Source of the DNA: Enterobacter sp. kpr-6
Lineage (GTDB): Bacteria; Pseudomonadota; Gammaproteobacteria; Enterobacterales; Enterobacteriaceae
Length of the DNA stretch: 64,000 nucleotides
Reading direction: 5' to 3'
Assembly: GCF_900116015.1 (NCBI RefSeq)
Contig: NZ_FOYH01000014.1
Coordinates: 1-64,000, forward strand
The position numbers and the translations under genes were made by a program. Every line of letters begins with the position of its first letter. Position 1 is the stretch's first letter. Below are positions 55,098 to 64,000 of the stretch, piece after piece. The notes under the pieces were generated by a model, which was given only the letters and a program-made list of their open reading frames with translations, ran no database searches and was not told the DNA's origin.

Positions 55098-57167
55098 ATG
55101 ACAACGACGATCCCGCAGGCGATCCTCGACAATCTCACGAATGTCACCATGCCGCACCCGGTACGGGCGGCGCAGGCGCACAGCACGCTGACGCTGGGCG
55201 ACTACCGTATTCCGGTGTACCACAGCGATGCGCTGGTGGTGGGCAGCGGAGCGGCGGGACTGCGGGCAGCGGTGGAATTGCGTCGCCGTCGTGTGGATGT
55301 GCTGGTCGCCACGCAAACGCTGTTCTGGGGAACGTCGGCCTGTTCCGGGTCCGATAAGCAAACGCTGCACACCGCCTCCACCAGCTTTCACGGTGATGAT
55401 TTCACCCGGCTGGCGAGCGCCATCGGCGCAGGCGGCGCGATGGACGGTGATACCGCCTACGTGGAAGCGGTGGGATCGGTGGAAGCCTTTATCGGCCTGA
55501 AAAGTATCGGCCTGCCGCTGCCGGAGGATGAATACGGCGCGGTGCTGCGCTATCAGACCGATCATGATGAAGTAGGGCGCGCCACCAGTTGCGGGCCGCG
55601 CACCTCGCGCCTGATGGTCAAAGTGCTGGCAGAAGAGGCGGTGCTGCTGGACGTGCCTTTTGTCGATCACGCCACGGTGATCCGCCTGCTCACCGAAGGC
55701 GAGGGCGATGCCCGTCGCATCGTGGGTGCCATTGCCATCGTGAAAGGCGCGCGGGGTACAGACAACCCGTGGGGACTCTGCCTTTTGCGCAGCGCCAGCG
55801 TCGTGCTGGCCTCCGGCGGCCCGGGCGAACTGTTCCGCGACAGCGTCTACCCGAAACGCTGCTTCGGATCGCTGGGCCTGGCGCTGGAGGCGGGCATCGA
55901 AACCGTCAATTTAACCGAGCACCAGTTTGGCATCGGCACCCGCCGCGACGATTTCCCGTGGAATCTGTCCGGCACCTATGTGCAAAGCATGCCTTACATC
56001 TATTCAGTGGATGATCACGGCGACGAGCACAACTTTCTGGCGCGCTATTACCGCACCACCCGCGAGCTGGTATCGAACATTTTCCGCAAAGGTTACCAGT
56101 GGCCGATCCACGCCACGCGGATGCTGAACTTTGGTTCAAGCCTGGTGGATCTGGCGATTTATAACGAGTCGCAGGCCGGGCGCACGGTGTACATGGATTT
56201 CAACCGCAACCCGCTGCCCGTGCCGGGGGATGCGCCATTTTCGCTCGATAATCTCGACGACGATGTTTACCAGTACCTTTGCAACAACAACGCCTGTCTG
56301 GAACAGCCCATCGACCGGCTGCGGCACATGAATCCGCTGGCTATCGAGCTTTATAAACACCACGGCTACGATCTCACGCAGCATCCGCTGGCGTTTAACG
56401 TCAATCATCAGCACATGAACGGCGGCATTGCGGTGGACACCTGGGGGCACTCGTCGCTGAACGGCTGCTACGCGGTTGGCGAGGCGGCGGGGACCCACGG
56501 CGTGACGCGGCCAGGCGGCGCGGCGCTCAATGCCGGGCAGGTTTTTGGCTTACGCTGCGCCAAACACATTGCCGCCACGCCACGCGAGCCGGTGAACAGC
56601 CTGTTTGAGAACGAACTGACGGCGGTGCTGGCGCAAATCCAGCGCGACAGCCGCCACCCGGAGGCCCTGCGCATTGAGGATGTTCGCGCTCAGGTGCAGC
56701 AGCGGATGAGCGATCGGGCAGGATTTATCTGCAATACCAGCCGGGTAGGGGAAGCGCGTCAGGAGGCGTGCGCGCTGAATCAGCGGATCGCCCGCGACGG
56801 CGTGGCGATAACCCATCCGAATCAGGCGGCGTTCAGCTTTCAGTGGCGGCAAATGGCGCTGGCATCAGAAGCGATGCTGGCGGCGCTGGAGACTTACATC
56901 GGGCAGGGCGGCGGCAGTCGCGGCGCGCGCGTAATGTGTTCCGAACAGGGCGACGTTCAGCCGGAGAGCCGGGAAGAACCGCTCGGGCAATTTCGTTTTC
57001 TCTCCGAGAAAACCAGCCTGCGGCAAGAACAATTGTGCGTAACCTGGCGCAACAACGAATTTGCGATTTACAGCAAACCGCTGCGCAACTGCGGCGATCT
57101 GCAAAGCATCTTCTTTGAAAAGAACTGGCCTGATTTTCTCACCGGGCAAATTTACCGCCGCGACTGA
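55098..57167 (+). CDS. Fumarate reductase/succinate dehydrogenase-like flavoprotein
   Basis: FAD protein of 689 aa in the FrdA/SdhA/3-ketosteroid dehydrogenase superfamily. The dinucleotide motif VVGSGAAGLRAAVELRRR starts near 48. The C-terminal FAD-binding block reads GCYAVGEAAGTHGVTRPGGAALNAGQVFG, where true FrdA has HGANRLGGNSL. No Fe-S or membrane-anchor partner gene lies nearby. It is longer than a minimal flavoprotein, with a distinct C-terminal part from about 520. It is last in the operon and probably adds a flavin-dependent dehydrogenation or reduction step. Confidence 0.85.
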   Translation: MTTTIPQAILDNLTNVTMPHPVRAAQAHSTLTLGDYRIPVYHSDALVVGSGAAGLRAAVELRRRRVDVLVATQTLFWGTSACSGSDKQTLHTASTSFHGDDFTRLASAIGAGGAMDGDTAYVEAVGSVEAFIGLKSIGLPLPEDEYGAVLRYQTDHDEVGRATSCGPRTSRLMVKVLAEEAVLLDVPFVDHATVIRLLTEGEGDARRIVGAIAIVKGARGTDNPWGLCLLRSASVVLASGGPGELFRDSVYPKRCFGSLGLALEAGIETVNLTEHQFGIGTRRDDFPWNLSGTYVQSMPYIYSVDDHGDEHNFLARYYRTTRELVSNIFRKGYQWPIHATRMLNFGSSLVDLAIYNESQAGRTVYMDFNRNPLPVPGDAPFSLDNLDDDVYQYLCNNNACLEQPIDRLRHMNPLAIELYKHHGYDLTQHPLAFNVNHQHMNGGIAVDTWGHSSLNGCYAVGEAAGTHGVTRPGGAALNAGQVFGLRCAKHIAATPREPVNSLFENELTAVLAQIQRDSRHPEALRIEDVRAQVQQRMSDRAGFICNTSRVGEARQEACALNQRIARDGVAITHPNQAAFSFQWRQMALASEAMLAALETYIGQGGGSRGARVMCSEQGDVQPESREEPLGQFRFLSEKTSLRQEQLCVTWRNNEFAIYSKPLRNCGDLQSIFFEKNWPDFLTGQIYRRD

Positions 57168-57179
57168 CCAGCACCCCTC

Positions 57180-57206
57180 CGGGCCCTTACGGGCCCGTTT
57201 TGCTTT
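57180..57206 (+). terminator. Terminator of the oxidoreductase operon
   Basis: Stem CGGGCCC / GGGCCCG with TTAC loop and a T-rich tail, 12 bp after the flavoprotein gene. It separates the operon from nanR. Confidence 0.88.
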
Positions 57207-57266
57207 TCGCGCCGCTTATTGTGTTATTATGCAATTCGTTCTGTTACTCCATTTAATACGGCGCTT

Positions 57267-58052
57267 ATGAGTCATTCCGGCGAAGATCAGACTGAAAAAA
57301 ACTCAGCAATCATTGGACGAACCCTGCGTCAGCGCCCGCTGGCACGTAAAAAGTTGTCCGATATGGTGGAAGAAGAGCTGGAGCAGATGATCCGCCGTGG
57401 CGAGTTTGCCGAAGGGGAACAGCTTCCGTCAGAGCGCGAACTGATGACCTTTTTTAACGTTGGTCGCCCCTCCGTGCGTGAAGCGCTCGCCGCGCTGAAG
57501 CGCAAAGGCCTGGTACAGATCAATAACGGTGAGCGCGCCCGCGTCTCCCGTCCCTCCGCCGATACCATCATTGGCGAGCTTTCCGGCATGGCGAAGGATT
57601 TCATGACCCACCCGGACGGCATTGCGCATTTCGAGCAGTTGCGCCTGTTCTTTGAATCCAGTCTGGTACGCCACGCCGCCGTTCACGCCACCGATGCGCA
57701 GATTGCGCGCCTGGGCAAAGCGCTCGAACTCAACAGCCAGTCGCTGGATGACAACGCGCTGTTTATCCGCTCGGATGTGGAATTTCACCGCGTGCTGGCG
57801 GAGATCCCCGGCAACCCGATTTTCATGGCGATCCACGTCGCCCTGTTAGACTGGCTGATCGCCGCGCGTCCAACGGTGCCGGAAAAAGAGTTACACGCCC
57901 ACAATAATGAAAGCTATCAGCAGCATATTGCGATTGTGGACGCCATTCGCGCCCGCGATCCTGACGCCGCCGATTGCGCGCTACAAACCCACCTCAACAG
58001 CGTGTTTGCCGCCTGGCACGCCTGGCTGAAAAAGAAAAAATCCCGTAAGTAA
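57267..58052 (+). CDS. nanR: Sialic acid regulator NanR
   Basis: GntR/FadR-type repressor of 261 aa that senses N-acetylneuraminate and controls nanATEK-like operons. The winged helix ([37 protein letters not shown], about 53-89) is almost the E. coli sequence. A metal-binding FCD domain forms the C-terminal part. The start MSHSGED matches the E. coli length; the ribosome binding site is weak. The frame runs 16 codons further upstream. Confidence 0.96.
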   Translation: MSHSGEDQTEKNSAIIGRTLRQRPLARKKLSDMVEEELEQMIRRGEFAEGEQLPSERELMTFFNVGRPSVREALAALKRKGLVQINNGERARVSRPSADTIIGELSGMAKDFMTHPDGIAHFEQLRLFFESSLVRHAAVHATDAQIARLGKALELNSQSLDDNALFIRSDVEFHRVLAEIPGNPIFMAIHVALLDWLIAARPTVPEKELHAHNNESYQQHIAIVDAIRARDPDAADCALQTHLNSVFAAWHAWLKKKKSRK

Positions 58053-58082
58053 CGCCTGAGATCGTCACGATCATTTAGTGAG

Positions 58083-58107
58083 GCCGATCGCATTCTGAAC
58101 GATCGGC
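58083..58107 (+). terminator. Hairpin after nanR
   Basis: Perfect 8-bp arms GCCGATCG / CGATCGGC with a 9-nt loop but no T run. It may be a weak terminator or a mRNA-stabilising end for nanR. Confidence 0.5.
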
Positions 58108-58131
58108 GCTATCCTGCTTATCGATCTCACT

Positions 58132-58154
58132 GGTATAACAGGTATAAAGGTATG
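58132..58154 (+). promoter_or_regulatory. NanR operator, three GGTATA-type repeats
   Basis: GGTATA at 58132 and 58141 and GGTATG at 58149 form the three-repeat NanR site that overlaps the nanA promoter in E. coli. The third repeat has G in place of the last A. NanR binding here should block the nan operon until sialic acid is present. Confidence 0.9.
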
Positions 58155-58188
58155 CCGTTATTCATCATTCATGAACTATGAGGTCTTT

Positions 58189-59082
58189 ATGTCAGTCCGT
58201 CTCCAGGGTGTTATGCCCGCGTTACTTACCCCGTTCGATCAGCAACAACGCCTTGATACCGACAGTCTGCGCCGCCTGGTACGCTTTAATATCGCGCAGG
58301 GTATTGATGGCCTGTACGTGGGCGGCTCCACTGGCGAAGCCTTTGTGCAAAGCATCGCCGAGCGCCAGGAAGTGCTTGAGATCGTGGCCGAAGAAGCAAA
58401 AGGGAAGATCACGCTGATTGCCCATGTGGGTACCGTCAGCACCGGGGAAAGCCAGCAACTGGCCGCCGCCGCCAGCCGCTATGGTTATGACGCTGTCTCC
58501 GCCGTTACGCCGTTCTACTATCCGTTCAGCTTCGACGAACATTGCGAGCACTATCGCGCAATCATTGATTCATCTGATGGTTTACCGATGGTGGTGTATA
58601 ACATTCCTGCCCTGAGCGGTGTGAAGCTCACCCTCGATCAAATCAACACGCTGGTGACGCTGCCAGGCGTCGGCGCACTGAAACAGACCTCCGGTGATCT
58701 CTACCAGATGGAGCAGATCCGCCGCGCGCATCCGGATCTGGTGCTCTACAACGGCTATGACGAGATCTTCGCGTCAGGCCTGCTGGCAGGGGCCGACGGT
58801 GGGATCGGCAGTACCTACAACATTATGGGCTGGCGTTACAAAGGCATTGAACAGGCGCTGAAAGCGGGCGACATCGCCACCGCGCAGGCACTGCAAAGCC
58901 AGTGCAACAGCGTCATCGATCAGCTCATTCAGGTGGGCGTGTTCCGTGGCCTGAAAACGGTACTGCATTACATGGATGTGCTGTCTGTACCACTGTGCCG
59001 TAAACCCTTTGCCCCGGTCGATGAAAAATATCTGCCGCAGTTGAAAGCACTGGCTCAGCAGTTGATGCAGGAGCGCGGCTAA
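58189..59082 (+). CDS. nanA: N-acetylneuraminate lyase NanA
   Basis: Class I aldolase of 297 aa that splits sialic acid into N-acetylmannosamine and pyruvate. The DHDPS-family TIM barrel shows GGSTGEAF near 46, the Tyr in [11 protein letters not shown] near 137, and Schiff-base Lys in [11 protein letters not shown] near 165. A GAGG site precedes the ATG; an upstream ATG six codons earlier was rejected on length. A REP pair follows 2 bp after the stop. Confidence 0.98.
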   Translation: MSVRLQGVMPALLTPFDQQQRLDTDSLRRLVRFNIAQGIDGLYVGGSTGEAFVQSIAERQEVLEIVAEEAKGKITLIAHVGTVSTGESQQLAAAASRYGYDAVSAVTPFYYPFSFDEHCEHYRAIIDSSDGLPMVVYNIPALSGVKLTLDQINTLVTLPGVGALKQTSGDLYQMEQIRRAHPDLVLYNGYDEIFASGLLAGADGGIGSTYNIMGWRYKGIEQALKAGDIATAQALQSQCNSVIDQLIQVGVFRGLKTVLHYMDVLSVPLCRKPFAPVDEKYLPQLKALAQQLMQERG

Positions 59083-59083
59083 G

Positions 59084-59177
59084 CCCTCACCCTCACCCTC
59101 TCCCTAAGGGAGAGGGGACAGCCCGAGTTCGGACTCGCTTTTTTCCCTCTCCCTCAGGGAGAGGGCCAGGGTGAGGG
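59084..59177. repeat. Paired REP element 3 (BIME-like)
   Basis: Inverted units at 59084-59117 and 59145-59177. Between them is a small hairpin, CGAGT / ACTCG with TCGG loop (59124-59137), followed by a T run, a terminator-like structure inside the nan operon. It lies between nanA and nanT and could lower nanT relative to nanA. Confidence 0.86.
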
Positions 59178-59240
59178 TAAAAAATTGTTAACACATTCAT
59201 ACCAAAGCGTATGGGGCACCCCCATCGCGGGAGACTCAAC

Positions 59241-60731
59241 ATGAGTACGACAACCCAAAATATCCCGTGGTATCGCCACCTTAACCGGTCGCAATGGCGG
59301 GCATTTTCCGCCGCATGGCTCGGCTATCTGCTTGATGGTTTTGATTTTGTTCTGATTGCCCTGGTGCTGACTGAAATTCAGGGCGAGTTTGGCCTGACAA
59401 CGGTGCAGGCGGCCAGTTTGATCTCAGCGGCGTTTATCTCCCGCTGGTTTGGCGGGCTGATGCTTGGCGCAATGGGTGACCGCTATGGCCGCCGCCTCGC
59501 GATGGTATCGAGCATCGTTTTATTCTCTCTCGGCACGCTGGCCTGCGGCTTCGCGCCGGGCTACACCACCATGTTTATCGCCCGGCTGGTGATCGGCATG
59601 GGGATGGCGGGCGAGTACGGCTCCAGCGCCACCTACGTCATTGAAAGCTGGCCGAAACAGCTGCGCAATAAAGCCAGCGGATTTCTGATTTCGGGCTTCT
59701 CCGTAGGCGCGGTGATCGCCGCCCAGGTTTACAGCCTCGTGGTCCCGGTGTGGGGCTGGCGGGCGCTGTTCTTCATCGGCATCCTGCCGATTATCTTCGC
59801 GCTCTGGCTGCGTAAAAACATTCCTGAAGCAGAAGACTGGAAGCAGAAACATGCCGGTAAAGCGCCGGTACGCACGATGGTGGATATCCTCTACCGGGGC
59901 AAGCTGCGGGTGGTTAACGTCCTGATGACGATCGCGGCGGCGACCGCGCTGTGGTTCTGCTTTACCGGTCATGCGGGTAACGCCGGGCTGGTGGTGGTGC
60001 TGGGCCTGATGTGCGCGGCGATCTTTATCAGCTTTATGGTGCAAAGCAGCGGCAAACGCTGGCCGACCGGCGTGACGCTGATGGTGGTGGTGCTGTTCGC
60101 CTTTCTGTACTCGTGGCCGATTCAGGCGCTGTTACCGACCTATTTGAAAACCGAACTGGCTTACGATCCGGCGATGGTGGCGAAAGTGCTGTTCTTCAGC
60201 GGCTTTGGTGCGGCGGTGGGTTGCTGCGTGGGCGGTTTTCTCGGTGACTGGCTCGGAACGCGTAAAGCCTACGTGTACAGCCTGCTGGCGTCGCAACTGC
60301 TGATTGTCCCGGTGTTCGCCATCGGCGGGGCGAATATCTGGGTACTGGGAGCCCTGCTGTTCTTCCAGCAAATGCTGGGGCAGGGGATCTCCGGGATCTT
60401 ACCGAAACTCATCGGCGGCTATTTTGATACCGACCAGCGTGCGGCAGGGCTTGGCTTTACCTACAACGTTGGCGCACTGGGCGGCGCACTGGCTCCGATT
60501 ATCGGCGCGCTGTTTGCGCAGAAAATGGAACTGGGCACTGCGTTAGGTTCCCTCTCCTTTAGCCTGACCTTCGTGGTGATCCTGTTGATTGGCCTGGATA
60601 TGCCGTCACGCGTCCAGCGCTGGCTGCGCCCGGAAGCGTTACGCACGCACGATGCCATCGACGGTAAACCCTTTAGCGGGGCTGTTGTGCGGGGGGCTGA
60701 CAAAAGCGCCCTGATGAAAACCAAAAGTTAG
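59241..60731 (+). CDS. nanT: Sialic acid MFS symporter NanT
   Basis: Proton-coupled sialic acid importer of 496 aa. It has 14 helices rather than 12, with the two extra central helices typical of NanT. Motifs are [16 protein letters not shown] in loop 2-3 and ATYVIESWP. The start [16 protein letters not shown] is as in E. coli; ten more upstream codons were rejected. It is followed by a 59-bp gap to nanK where E. coli carries nanE. Confidence 0.97.
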   Translation: MSTTTQNIPWYRHLNRSQWRAFSAAWLGYLLDGFDFVLIALVLTEIQGEFGLTTVQAASLISAAFISRWFGGLMLGAMGDRYGRRLAMVSSIVLFSLGTLACGFAPGYTTMFIARLVIGMGMAGEYGSSATYVIESWPKQLRNKASGFLISGFSVGAVIAAQVYSLVVPVWGWRALFFIGILPIIFALWLRKNIPEAEDWKQKHAGKAPVRTMVDILYRGKLRVVNVLMTIAAATALWFCFTGHAGNAGLVVVLGLMCAAIFISFMVQSSGKRWPTGVTLMVVVLFAFLYSWPIQALLPTYLKTELAYDPAMVAKVLFFSGFGAAVGCCVGGFLGDWLGTRKAYVYSLLASQLLIVPVFAIGGANIWVLGALLFFQQMLGQGISGILPKLIGGYFDTDQRAAGLGFTYNVGALGGALAPIIGALFAQKMELGTALGSLSFSLTFVVILLIGLDMPSRVQRWLRPEALRTHDAIDGKPFSGAVVRGADKSALMKTKS

Positions 60732-60738
60732 TCTGATT

Positions 60739-60758
60739 GCCCGGCCTTTGCGCCGGGC
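60739..60758 (+). terminator. Hairpin between nanT and nanK
   Basis: Stem GCCCGGC / GCCGGGC with a 6-nt loop and no clear T run. It would be a partial terminator at most. It sits in the gap left by the missing nanE. Confidence 0.5.
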
Positions 60759-60774
60759 ATTATTCGTAGGGAAT

Positions 60775-60790
60775 ATGAAAAGGCGATGTA

Positions 60791-60792
<2 letters not shown>
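60775..60792 (+). pseudogene. nanE: Possible 3' remnant of nanE
   Basis: ATGAAAAGGCGATGTAATG leads into the nanK start. Adding one A gives codons for M-K-K-A-M and a stop, close to the recalled E. coli NanE C-terminus MKKAVL that abuts nanK. It may be a scar of a nanE deletion. The match is short, so chance cannot be excluded. Confidence 0.35.
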
Positions 60793-62221
<1,429 letters not shown>

Positions 62222-62227
62222 AAGGTT

Positions 62228-63655
<1,428 letters not shown>

Positions 63656-64000
63656 TTACTGCGCCTGCACCCGCAGCTCTGCTGCGGAACGACTACGGTG
63701 ACCCAACAGTGCTTTCACATCGCTGGACTTCGGCTTAACCAGCGCGAATTTCGTCGAGAACGCTGGCCAGTTCGCCAGGATCTCTTCGCCGCGCGAGGAA
63801 CCGGTATGCTGCACGTGCTCGGTGATTAAACCGCGCAGGTGCTCTTCATGGATGGCGAGGTCATCGACGCTCAGCACTTCCACCAGTTCCGGGTTCACGC
63901 GTTTGCGGAACTCGCCATCTTCGTCCAGTACGTAGGCGAAACCGCCCGTCATACCGGCCCCGAAATTCACCCCGGTTTTACCGAGGATACAGACGATCCC
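63656..64000 (-). CDS. gltB: Glutamate synthase large subunit GltB, C-terminal part
   Basis: Only the last 114 codons lie in the window; the rest continues past its right edge. The visible end of the glutamate synthase beta-helix domain reads GIVCILGKTGVNFGAGMTGGFAYV and finishes LLGHRSRSAAELRVQAQ, as in E. coli GltB. The frame is open to the edge. The GTG read as a start by a naive scan (63970) is internal. Confidence 0.97.
   Translation of the reverse strand, partial: GIVCILGKTGVNFGAGMTGGFAYVLDEDGEFRKRVNPELVEVLSVDDLAIHEEHLRGLITEHVQHTGSSRGEEILANWPAFSTKFALVKPKSSDVKALLGHRSRSAAELRVQAQ

Noticed and set aside
54642-55670. Long minus-strand open frame (342 codons) across the MFS and flavoprotein genes
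   Set aside because: It spans two good plus-strand genes and their junction. Composition (Arg/His/Gln-rich) is typical of antisense reading of GC-rich genes.

Overview
This window is chromosomal DNA of a gamma-proteobacterium of the family Enterobacteriaceae. Gene content and order follow, with few changes, the Escherichia coli/Salmonella segment that runs from the distal end of rrnD (5S-tRNA-Thr-5S) to gltBD. The aroQ-accBC and msrPQ arrangement, the acquired genes and the REP family (core CTCTCCCTGAGGGAGAG) fit an Enterobacter/Klebsiella/Kosakonia-like relative better than E. coli itself. The species cannot be fixed from the sequence alone.

Layout. 0-0.4 kb: end of an rRNA operon. 0.5-5.3 kb: yhdZYXW, a polar amino acid ABC importer preceded by a clear sigma-54 promoter and an NtrC-like enhancer, then lipoprotein yhdV. 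5.4-10.8 kb: TetR regulator envR/acrS divergent from the RND pump genes acrEF. 10.8-12.9 kb: an extra MHYT-GGDEF-EAL cyclic-di-GMP protein. 13-24 kb: yhdU, dusB-fis, prmA, panF-yhdT, aroQ-accB-accC, msrPQ and csrD. 24-34.4 kb: mreBCD, yhdE, rng, yhdP, tldD (cell shape, RNA processing, envelope). 34.5-40.6 kb: aaeR/aaeXAB aromatic acid efflux, an extra GabD-like aldehyde dehydrogenase, yhcO. 40.6-47.6 kb: yhcN, argR, mdh, degS, degQ, zapG, zapE. 47.8-50.2 kb: rplM-rpsI and sspA-sspB.

50.2-57.2 kb is the least explained part. A TetR regulator is divergent from a tight five-gene operon: SDR dehydrogenase, Gfo/Idh/MocA dehydrogenase, IolE-like TIM-barrel isomerase, MFS transporter, and a fumarate-reductase-like flavoprotein. 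Two related 16-bp palindromes lie in the divergent promoter region with centres 74 bp apart. It looks like an uptake-and-oxidation pathway for an unknown carbohydrate, cyclitol or glycoside, inserted next to the sialic acid genes. 57.2-62.2 kb holds nanR-nanA-nanT-nanK-nanQ with a recognisable NanR operator. nanE is absent, and a short sequence before nanK looks like its residual 3' end. The window ends with gltD and the 3' end of gltB.

Four paired REP elements lie at the 3' ends of tldD, zapE, nanA and nanQ. The last supplies the C-terminal codons and stop of nanQ. Gene starts were moved to the start known for the family, or with the best ribosome binding site, when the longest open frame ran further upstream. 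Names rest on recalled similarity to E. coli proteins; no database search was possible.
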